Origin: a virus
IMG/VR virus record: IMGVR_UViG_3300044608_002757
Coordinates: 1 to 37,263 of that record
Length of the DNA: 37,263 nt
Strand: one strand, 5' to 3'
Part shown: positions 14,016-20,097 of the stretch, one piece after another
Layout of the letters: each line of letters opens with the position of its first letter
Numbering within the stretch: position 1 is the first letter of the stretch
The notes under the pieces: model-generated
The model's database searches: none
Told to the model about the DNA's origin: nothing
The model's input: the letters and a program-made list of their open reading frames with translations, nothing else
Made by a program: the position numbers and the translations under genes

Positions 14016-15053
14016 CTATTCTCCCTGCTGTTCTGCTGCTGCGTTGTCGGTGTCGGTGTCGGTGTCGTTGGTTTGCTCGGCGTCGGCTTGTCGCTTCTCT
14101 TCGAGCTTGGCAGAGACGGCGTTTGCGATCTCCGCGATGTCGAACCCTTGCGCCAGGCCCTCACGAACCTTGAGCGCGAGCATCTCGTCGCCCAGCTCGA
14201 CGAGCCCGGCTTCGATCTGCGCCTTGAGCGCGTCGTGCTGGCGGCTGCCGTTGGCGAGTGCTGCTTCGAACTCGTGCCACGACAGCGGCAGACGGGCAGG
14301 AAGGCTTGCGCGGTTGCCCGCGTCGAAAGCCGGGCTGTTCTGCGTGTAGATGTACCGCGCACCGTCGCCAAAGGCCTTGGTGCGCTTGGTCTTCTCGTCG
14401 CTGCGGACGAACACTTCCTGCTTCACGAAGAGGATGTGCTGCACCCATTGCTTGACCGGGCCCACGAGCCGCTTGTCGGCGGCCACCTCGTAGCGCTCGA
14501 ACTCGGGGCCCAACGGGTCGTGGAACATCTTCACCGCCGAGTGCGCGATGAAGAGAATGTTCATGCCACGAAGCCAGCAGCGCTCGACCGCGGCCATGAA
14601 CTGCCGCCATCGCGTCGTCATCTCCTGATAGCCCGCACCGTGGCCACCGCCCCACTTGGCGAGCGAGCCGCCGTTCGGGATGATGCCCCGCACGAGAATG
14701 GCCTCGAACCAGCCGAGCGGGTCGATGACGATGGTTTTGACTCCGTGCGCAGCGCCGTTCTCCTCGAGCTCGGCCAGGGCGTCGAGCACGTCGGCCCACG
14801 TCTCGGGCTCCGGCATGCGGCGGACGTTGAGATGGCCAGTGCCCTTGTCGGCGCCGAGCCAGATCGCCCCCGGCGCACCAGCGGCAAAGGTGCTCTTGCC
14901 AAGCTTCTCTTCGCCGTACAACAGAATGCGGAACGGCTCGACGACGATGCCGCTCGTGGCTGCTGCCAGGCTCATGCGCCGGGCTTTGGGTTTGGGGGTG
15001 GTGGGGGTGAGTCCGGTGGGTTGCGGCTTACCCTGCATCGCCGTGATGTTCAT
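14016..15053 (-). CDS. Sak4-like RecA-type recombination ATPase
   Basis: 345 residues from ATG 15053 (MNITAMQGKPQPT). Walker A is GEEKLGKS (residues 47-54), Walker B is KTIVIDPLG (D111), and a sensor-like MNILFIAHS segment follows, as in phage Sak4/AAA_24 single-strand annealing or recombination ATPases. It ends in an Asp/Thr tail (NDTDTDTDNAAAEQQGE) encoded by short ggtgtc repeats. It is followed at once by the SSB-like gene and preceded by a nuclease upstream in the operon, forming a recombination module. The frame stays open to 15152, but that part is CRISPR spacer and repeat remnant; it creates a false second copy of RILLYGEEKLGKS. Confidence 0.85.
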   Translation of the reverse strand: MNITAMQGKPQPTGLTPTTPKPKARRMSLAAATSGIVVEPFRILLYGEEKLGKSTFAAGAPGAIWLGADKGTGHLNVRRMPEPETWADVLDALAELEENGAAHGVKTIVIDPLGWFEAILVRGIIPNGGSLAKWGGGHGAGYQEMTTRWRQFMAAVERCWLRGMNILFIAHSAVKMFHDPLGPEFERYEVAADKRLVGPVKQWVQHILFVKQEVFVRSDEKTKRTKAFGDGARYIYTQNSPAFDAGNRASLPARLPLSWHEFEAALANGSRQHDALKAQIEAGLVELGDEMLALKVREGLAQGFDIAEIANAVSAKLEEKRQADAEQTNDTDTDTDNAAAEQQGE

Positions 15054-15081
15054 TGATGGTCTCTTCGTGTGGTGGGGAGGG

Positions 15082-15822
15082 GTTGGTTGTTTGCTCTTGC
15101 CGAGCTTCTCTTCGCCGTAGAGCAAGATGCGGTTGCAGTTGACGGGCTGCACCCCGTTGGTTGTTTCGCGGGGCTATGCGCCTGCCCGGTATGGCTCCGG
15201 GCGCCGTTGCAGGTATCGGACTGCACTCCGTTGGTTGTTGGTTCGAAGCTTGAGCTCCGCCTGGGTGGGAACAAAGGGTTGCAGGTGACGGACTGCACTC
15301 CGTTGGTTGTTGGGTCGAGAGCGGCCCAGAGGACTTGTCGATTACCTCGTTGCAGGTGACGGACTGCACTCCGTTGGTTGTTGGTTGGAGCGCTACAAGA
15401 AGAACCCCGTCGTGCTGTGGTTGCAGGTGACGGACTGCACTCCGTTGGTTGTTGGCAGCGTCGCCGCGTGGCTTCTGCGCTCGCACGCCATGTTGCAGGT
15501 GACGGACTGCACTCCGTTGGTTGTTGGGTCGAGAGCGTGATCGATGTGCATGGGCAGCGGCTCCTTGTTGCAGGTGTCGGACTGCACTCCGTTGGTTGTT
15601 GGCACGAGGCTGGGGTAGCCCACGGTAAGCAGCAGTGGGTTGCAGGTGTCGGACTGCACTCCGTTGGTTGCTGGGCCGCGAAAGCGCTGCTCAAGAGGGC
15701 GTTTTGCTCTTCGTTGCAGGTGTCGGACTGCACTCCGTTGGTTGTTGGAAGCAGGGGGCCAGCTGGCCGCGCTTCCGTCAGAATTCGTTGCAGGTGTCGG
15801 ACTGCACTCCGTTGGTTGTTGG
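15082..15822 (-). CRISPR. Type V-like CRISPR array: ten 36-bp repeats, one partial repeat, ten spacers
   Basis: Full repeats start at 15132, 15206, 15278, 15349, 15420, 15492, 15567, 15639, 15713 and 15787 (plus strand begins gttgcaggtg and ends gttggttgttgg). Spacers are 35-39 bp. A further 12-bp remnant (gttggttgtttg, 15082-15093) bounds a tenth spacer at 15094-15131. The repeat at 15132 is degenerate. On the minus strand each repeat ends in tgcaac, like several type V repeats, and degeneracy lies at the low-coordinate end, so transcription is taken as minus, co-directional with the effector. The stems tgcag/ctgca are kept in every full repeat. No Cas1, Cas2 or Cas4-type adaptation operon is in the window. 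Confidence 0.97.
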
Positions 15823-15829
15823 GGCATCG

Positions 15830-17134
15830 CTAGGCCGCTTTTGATATCGATGGTCTGGAAGCGATGTTGCGAGCGGCGTTCACGTCGCGGTCTTCTCGAT
15901 GCCCGCAAGCCGGGCATTCACCGAACCGGCCGTGAGCGTAAGACCACGATTCTTTGGACCTATGCCCACACTGCGAGCAGTCCTGGCTTGTGAAGCGAGG
16001 GTCCACCTCTCGCACGCGGTCGCCGTAGCGCTCCACCAGCATGTTCTTGAGCGTGCGCATGGTCGACACCTTGACCGACCCCATCTGCCCGATGTGAGCC
16101 GGCAGCTTCTCCAGCTTGATGACCTCTGCCGTTGCAACGTGAGGCATGACCCGTGAGTAGTATTCGTGCCGGACTCGACGCGCGGCGCGCCTCTGCATGC
16201 GCCACGTTGTCTGCTCGTACCTGCGCCGATCTTCCGCGCTTTCTATGGTTCGCGAGAACGCCTGCCTGCCGGCGATGCGCTCGGAAAAAGCTTTGCCGCG
16301 ATCGTTCGAGACGCGTAGCCCGTCGCTCGTTGCGACAAGAAAATCTAGGCCAACATCAAGGCCAACTACACGACCGGGCTCCACTGGCGGCAACTCACGC
16401 GCCGCAACTTCGACCTTCAGTGATGCCACCCACTCGCCTGCGGTGTTGGTGATTGTCACCCCTTCCAGCACGCGTCCCGGCGGCACGCGCCCGGGGAGCC
16501 TGGCAGCTATCTTGCCGATAGACGGAAACCCGACTGCGCAGTTGTAGAAGGTCTTGCCGCGGCGTTGGCCGAAGTCCCCCAAGAAGAAGTGAGCGCCTGA
16601 ACGCACCTGCATTGGCATCGAGTCATGCCGTCGACGGTGCTTCTTTCGCCGCGTTGACTTCGTATAGAAGTTCTTCACCAAGGCTTGCAGCTCGTGAGCG
16701 GACAACGTCACGTCTGCGAGCGGCCCCTGGCGGTGGCGAGACATCAGCCACTGGTAATCTTGCTTGAAGCCGAAGTGGGCGCAGTAGTCTTTGACCGTTC
16801 GACGGGAGCACTCCGGGCGACCTCTCGTCACCTCGAAAACAGACTTTGCCCACGCGGACATCGACGACTCGTAGGCTTTCCTCGCGTCGCGAGAGTCGTC
16901 AGGCGAAAGCCCGTCGTAGTCAGGCCGCTTCGGCTTCGGAGTGACCAGGCCCTCGCGGATTGCGAAGGCCTCGATGGCCGCATTGGCGTCGTCTGCCCGA
17001 TGCACAAGTTCGTTCCAGAGCAGCCGTGTGGCGTCCTGCTTTTTGAGCAGGGCCTCTTCCTGTTCTTTCGTCGGGTACAGCTTGACCAGGAATCCGCGCA
17101 ATTCATGGCCTTCTTTCACTTCGAACTTTTTCAC
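15830..17134 (-). CDS. Compact TnpB/Cas12-like RuvC nuclease (putative type V CRISPR effector)
   Basis: 434 residues from ATG 17134, in an ATGA overlap with the 70-aa gene. Residues 13-46 (GFLVKLYPTKEQEEALL...) match the N-terminal OrfB/TnpB helix-turn-helix. RuvC-I is VVGLDVGLDF (D260), RuvC-II is VIKLEKLP (E342), a zinc finger uses C386, C389, C407 and C410, and RuvC-III is DRDVNAARNI (D417). All catalytic acids are present, so DNA cleavage is expected. There is no TnpA and no IS605-type end, and the stop codon lies 7 bases from the first CRISPR repeat. The size fits TnpB and the smallest Cas12 proteins (Cas12f/n range). Most likely a CRISPR-guided nuclease acting on rival phage DNA; a domesticated TnpB with an accidental neighbour is the alternative. 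Confidence 0.88.
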   Translation of the reverse strand: MKKFEVKEGHELRGFLVKLYPTKEQEEALLKKQDATRLLWNELVHRADDANAAIEAFAIREGLVTPKPKRPDYDGLSPDDSRDARKAYESSMSAWAKSVFEVTRGRPECSRRTVKDYCAHFGFKQDYQWLMSRHRQGPLADVTLSAHELQALVKNFYTKSTRRKKHRRRHDSMPMQVRSGAHFFLGDFGQRRGKTFYNCAVGFPSIGKIAARLPGRVPPGRVLEGVTITNTAGEWVASLKVEVAARELPPVEPGRVVGLDVGLDFLVATSDGLRVSNDRGKAFSERIAGRQAFSRTIESAEDRRRYEQTTWRMQRRAARRVRHEYYSRVMPHVATAEVIKLEKLPAHIGQMGSVKVSTMRTLKNMLVERYGDRVREVDPRFTSQDCSQCGHRSKESWSYAHGRFGECPACGHREDRDVNAARNIASRPSISKAA

Positions 17135-17343
17135 CGTTTGCCCCCTTCCTTCCCCGCACGCGGCGGCACCAACCCCAGCGCAATCGCCGCCTTCAAGTCA
17201 TCCGAGATGCGCTGAATGATGGCCTGCGCGACACCAAGCTCGCCGCGCTGCAGCAACTCAGCAGCGAGCACCAGTTGGCCCGACGGGCTCATGGCGTTGA
17301 TGCGCTCGAAGATCTCGACCACCTGCGCGCTGGGCGTGCTCAC
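17131..17343 (-). CDS. Small helical protein coupled to the CRISPR effector, 70 aa
   Basis: GTG start at 17343 in a GTGA overlap with the nuclease gene; TGA at 17131 overlaps the effector ATG. The protein (MSTPSAQVVEIFERINAMSP...) is helical with a basic C-terminus (PPRAGKEGGKR). No family is recognisable. Translational coupling to the effector makes it a candidate accessory subunit, but such overlaps are general in this operon, so the link may be only positional. Confidence 0.6.
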   Translation of the reverse strand: MSTPSAQVVEIFERINAMSPSGQLVLAAELLQRGELGVAQAIIQRISDDLKAAIALGLVPPRAGKEGGKR

Positions 17344-18473
17344 GACGCCCTCGCAATCGCGTCAATCTTGCCGCCCATACGCCACGTCTTCGAAGCTGCC
17401 CCCGTGTCGGGGTTGACCAACGGCGCGTTGAACTCCTGCTCGACGGCGAGCACGCTGTACGGCTCTTGATGCCACCGGCAGTGGTAGCCAATCATCAGCT
17501 CTTCGGCCTTCACCATCTCGACGGCGTCGACCTCGAGCCCAGCGGCCCTCGCACGCATGGCCTCGATGGCCTTGAGCACGTCGACCGTGGACCACCAGAC
17601 CTCGAGCCCGACGTGCACCAAGGTGCCGAAGCGCAGAGCTTCACCGTCGCTGATGGGGCGTCGCCGAAGCTCGTACGCGTAGTAGTACTTGCGCGCGCAG
17701 AGCCGAAAGGTCTTTGCCGACGACGAGGAGAGCACGGGAAGCCGCACCTTCTCAACCGCACCAACCGCACCCGCACCCTCTTCAGGGCTCGGCTTGGCCA
17801 GCTCCTCGTGCGTCGACTCCGCCGTGCGATAGCGGTAGGGGTCGAGGATGTTCGCTTGCCCCGTGCACACGTCGAAGTAGGAGCACAACGAGCCGAACGA
17901 GTCGCACCCATCGGGATTGCGCGGCCAACGGCGCTCGAGCTGCGCCTCGCGGATCTGCCTGCCGATGGCCCACGCATCACGGGCAGCTTCGGCTTCTTCC
18001 TCGGCCATGCGCACGATGATGGCGCGCCCGAAGTACTTGTCGGGGTTCTGACCGATCTCCTCACGCACGCGCAGCCGGAACTCTTCGAGGCTCTCGTCGT
18101 GCTCGCGCAGGTTCGCGTAGAGCTTGCCGCCTGGGTCCGTGAGCACGCGACCGTCGACGCACTGCACCTGCCCGAAGGCGGTCTCGTGCATGTGTGGCAG
18201 CTCCGCCGGCTTCTTCTTCTTGCACTCGGGGCAAGCCTTGTCGCTGGGCTTGGTGTACTTGCGCTCCTCGACAGGCGTCGCAAAGTGCGGCCGCAGCTGC
18301 ACCTTGCGGATCACGTCGTAGAGCATGCCCTGCAGCTCGTGCCCCAGCGTGCGAGCGCCCGCGAAGTACGTGCTCACCTGCGAGTCGAGCGTGAGCCGGC
18401 GCCAGTAGTTCGAGCCCGGCGAGATGTCGAGGCTGGTGGTCTTGTGTTCCACGCCATAGGGTTGACCGCTCAT
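17340..18473 (-). CDS. Cas4/RecB-like PD-(D/E)XK nuclease with apparently permuted domain order
   Basis: 377 residues from ATG 18473 (TGATG overlap). The motifs of an iron-sulfur PD-(D/E)XK nuclease are all present but in rotated order. The N-terminus starts at the catalytic GVEHKTTS (E9, K11), then QVSTY (Q32, Y36; QxxxY motif) and three Cys (C190, C197, C203). After a linker come the usually N-terminal parts: SSSSAKTFRLCARKYYY (C259), FGTLVHVG (H287), LAVEQEF (E345) and finally GGKIDAIA (D371), seven residues before the stop. The standard order would be C-H-E-D-ExK-QxxxY-CCC. It probably resects DNA ends for the Sak4-like ATPase. A broken and re-fused gene is the alternative to a true circular permutation. 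Confidence 0.8.
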   Translation of the reverse strand: MSGQPYGVEHKTTSLDISPGSNYWRRLTLDSQVSTYFAGARTLGHELQGMLYDVIRKVQLRPHFATPVEERKYTKPSDKACPECKKKKPAELPHMHETAFGQVQCVDGRVLTDPGGKLYANLREHDESLEEFRLRVREEIGQNPDKYFGRAIIVRMAEEEAEAARDAWAIGRQIREAQLERRWPRNPDGCDSFGSLCSYFDVCTGQANILDPYRYRTAESTHEELAKPSPEEGAGAVGAVEKVRLPVLSSSSAKTFRLCARKYYYAYELRRRPISDGEALRFGTLVHVGLEVWWSTVDVLKAIEAMRARAAGLEVDAVEMVKAEELMIGYHCRWHQEPYSVLAVEQEFNAPLVNPDTGAASKTWRMGGKIDAIARAS

Positions 18474-18787
18474 CAGTTGGCTCCCTTCTGCTCGGTGACT
18501 TGATGCGTCGCACGCTCAAGCCCCTCGAACTGCTTGGCCTCGGCCTGCAACGCGAGCAGGCGGGCCTCGGCATCCGCGAATGCCAGCCGCGCAGCTCCAA
18601 CCGCCATCACGGTCTCGAAGTGCGCCGCGTCGGCTTCGGTGTGCGCAGCCAATGCGCGCTGTACGGCCGCGAAGGCCTGTCGCTCTGCTACGACCATCGC
18701 GCCCTGGTGCAGGCTCAGCCGTCGGGCCTCGCGTGTTGCCTGGGCAATCTCTTCGGCCGTCGGCGGCTGCTTGATGACGACCTTCAC
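18473..18787 (-). CDS. Helical coiled-coil protein, 104 aa
   Basis: GTG start at 18787 in a GTGA overlap. Almost wholly Ala/Glu/Arg helices (IAQATREARRLSLHQGAM, ADAEARLLALQAEAKQFEGL), predicting a coiled coil. Upstream extension is out of keeping with the overlap and rejected. Function unknown; it precedes the nuclease and may be a structural partner. Confidence 0.6.
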   Translation of the reverse strand: MKVVIKQPPTAEEIAQATREARRLSLHQGAMVVAERQAFAAVQRALAAHTEADAAHFETVMAVGAARLAFADAEARLLALQAEAKQFEGLERATHQVTEQKGAN

Positions 18788-19005
18788 TGGCCGACTCCGG
18801 CGGTGACCGCTTCGTTCATCCCGTCGCAGAGGTCGCAGATCAGCCGACCGCCACGCTGCCAGAGCTTGCACCCGCGGACGCCACAAGCGTCGCAAGTCGC
18901 GCGCACGTAGCGCGTGACAGTCATCTCGGCTTGCTCGGGGGTAAGCGCCATCACTGCACGCACGGGGGTGCCGTGCGATGCGACAAACAAGACCGATGTG
19001 TTCAT
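18784..19005 (-). CDS. Small zinc-finger protein, 73 aa
   Basis: ATG 19005 overlaps the upstream stop as ATGA. CDACGVRGCKLWQRGG followed by ICDLCDG gives two Cys pairs plus one extra Cys, a likely zinc ribbon. Such small proteins are frequent in phage early operons; no specific role can be assigned. Confidence 0.6.
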   Translation of the reverse strand: MNTSVLFVASHGTPVRAVMALTPEQAEMTVTRYVRATCDACGVRGCKLWQRGGRLICDLCDGMNEAVTAGVGQ

Positions 19006-19277
19006 GTGATGATCTCCACAGTGGGCATGCGCTCGGCATGCACGAGTCGAACGCGAGGGACGGCACGAAGTCGTCCGTGGACCAGATCTGAAATCGTCAT
19101 ACTGGCCGGCAGCGACACACCGAGGGCATCGGCCATCCGACGTTCGGCGTCACGACGAGATGCGGACTCCTGGTGCGCCATGCTCACGAGCTGCTCGCCG
19201 TGGACCCAGGTCCCCGGGGCGTCGATCTCGTAGACGTAGCGAATGAGTGGCTGCTGCTGCGGCGCGGGCTGCTGCAT
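19002..19277 (-). CDS. First gene of the early-left operon, 91 aa
   Basis: Start taken at ATG 19277 (MQQPAPQQQPLIRYVYEIDA), because it lies about 7 bases after the predicted transcription start; there is no Shine-Dalgarno sequence, so the mRNA is probably leaderless. The protein has HQESASRRDAERRMADALG and a C-terminal strand segment, with no known domain. As the first product of a repressor-controlled operon it could be an early regulator or antiterminator, but nothing in the sequence proves this. Confidence 0.55.
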   Translation of the reverse strand: MQQPAPQQQPLIRYVYEIDAPGTWVHGEQLVSMAHQESASRRDAERRMADALGVSLPASMTISDLVHGRLRAVPRVRLVHAERMPTVEIIT

Positions 19278-19290
19278 CGAGGTGAAGGGG

Positions 19291-19320
19291 ACTATGTTCC
19301 CAGTTGGGAACGTTGTCAAC
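19291..19320 (-). promoter_or_regulatory. Early-left promoter with repressor operator O1
   Basis: The minus strand has TTGACA (19314-19319), a 17-base spacer and CATAGT (19291-19296). The spacer holds the palindrome GTTCCCAGTTGGGAAC (19296-19311), and the -35 lies in a second palindrome GTTGTCAAC (19312-19320). The same arrangement occurs at 21307-21336 in the other direction. Binding of the repressor here would shut off the whole early-left operon, including the CRISPR locus. Confidence 0.85.
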
Positions 19321-19358
19321 AAAGAACGATGCGAAAGTTTCGCGGGCAAAAGCCGGGG

Positions 19359-19405
19359 TAGAATTTCACCCGTTTGCGCAGTCGCCGACATCGGCCAAAC
19401 TGCGC
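19359..19405 (+). promoter_or_regulatory. Candidate promoter and 5' hairpin of the lipoprotein gene
   Basis: TAGAAT (19359-19364, preceded by GG) is a plausible -10 with a weak -35. The predicted leader contains a perfect 7-bp stem gcgcagt (19376-19382) / actgcgc (19399-19405) that ends three bases before ATG 19408. This promoter is not overlapped by a GTTCCC operator, so it could work in the lysogen. Confidence 0.4.
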
Positions 19406-19407
19406 TT

Positions 19408-20097
19408 ATGCAAGTGCGTTGGTGGGGAACGCTGTTGATGGTGGGCGTGGGATGCGGCGGTGGTGCAGAGCTGCCCCCGCCGCAGCAGCCGCAAGCGCAG
19501 CAGGCCGCCCAGGCGGCACCGGCTGACCAGGGCGCGGAGATGGCCGCAGCCGTTGCTCGGTCAAACTACGACGGCGTGCAAGCGCAGCTCGCGCAAGTGC
19601 AGATGCGGCAGGCCATCGGCAGCGCGGCACTCCAGCGGCAAACCGACCAAGAAGCCGCCGTTGCCGCGCAGCGCGAGAAGGAACGCGAGGACGAATGCGC
19701 GAAGACACGACCGTCGCGGGTTGCCTCAGCGCGTGAGGCCATTCGCGAGTGGGCAGCGATGATGGCGCCCATCGACAAGCATCGAGCTTGGATTGTTGCG
19801 AACTGCACGCAATCAGACACGAGGGCTTTGCTCGTCGACCGCCTGCCCAACGGTTCGCTGCGCATTCGGCGGGATGGCGAGGTTGACGCGATTCGATGCA
19901 AGGGCCAGCGACCTGCCGGCGTCACCGACGACGGGCTTCGGATGCGGTTTGCTATCCAAGACCACCCGGAGATTCTGCAAACACCATTGCAGCCCGCTGG
20001 CACCTGCGAGCCCTTCGACACAAAGGTCGGCCTCAAGCTCGACGTCACCCCATCGGATGAAGCGGGCATGCTCAAAGTGCTTCGGTGGGCACCTTGA
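19408..20097 (+). CDS. Lipoprotein in the immunity region
   Basis: 229 residues from ATG 19408. The N-terminus MQVRWWGTLLMVGVGC has a lipobox-like VGVGC at Cys16, followed by Gly and a Pro/Gln/Ala-rich linker (PPPQQPQAQQAAQAA). Residues about 50-115 are a helical region rich in Gln/Glu/Arg and the last 120 residues a mixed domain with two Cys (C131, C187 region). It is transcribed opposite to the early-left operon and just before the ImmA-like gene, a position where lysogeny-expressed surface proteins are often found. A role in host surface change or superinfection exclusion is inference. Confidence 0.7.
   Translation: MQVRWWGTLLMVGVGCGGGAELPPPQQPQAQQAAQAAPADQGAEMAAAVARSNYDGVQAQLAQVQMRQAIGSAALQRQTDQEAAVAAQREKEREDECAKTRPSRVASAREAIREWAAMMAPIDKHRAWIVANCTQSDTRALLVDRLPNGSLRIRRDGEVDAIRCKGQRPAGVTDDGLRMRFAIQDHPEILQTPLQPAGTCEPFDTKVGLKLDVTPSDEAGMLKVLRWAP

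Noticed and set aside
15054-15152. N-terminal extension of the Sak4-like ATPase with a second RILLYGEEKLGKS copy
   Set aside because: The extra copy is a CRISPR spacer next to a repeat remnant; the gene start at 15053 restores one Walker A.
15314-15348. Spacer reading QVLWAALD as a possible terminase match
   Set aside because: Only four residues (VLWA) agree with the own terminase at 32764-32790 and the spacing of surrounding motif residues differs; too weak.
15456-15491. Spacer reading ASAEATRR as a possible second protease match
   Set aside because: It lacks the conserved Pro of the PANAEA motif; similarity is short and may be chance.
15028-15917. Several overlapping frames with repeated PTTNGVQS, TDCTPLVVGS or GLHSVGCW peptides
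   Set aside because: These are translations of CRISPR repeats in different frames, not proteins.
15830-17134. Simple IS605-family insertion
   Set aside because: The start overlaps the upstream phage gene by four bases, no TnpA or terminal hairpins are seen, and the 3' side is a CRISPR array.
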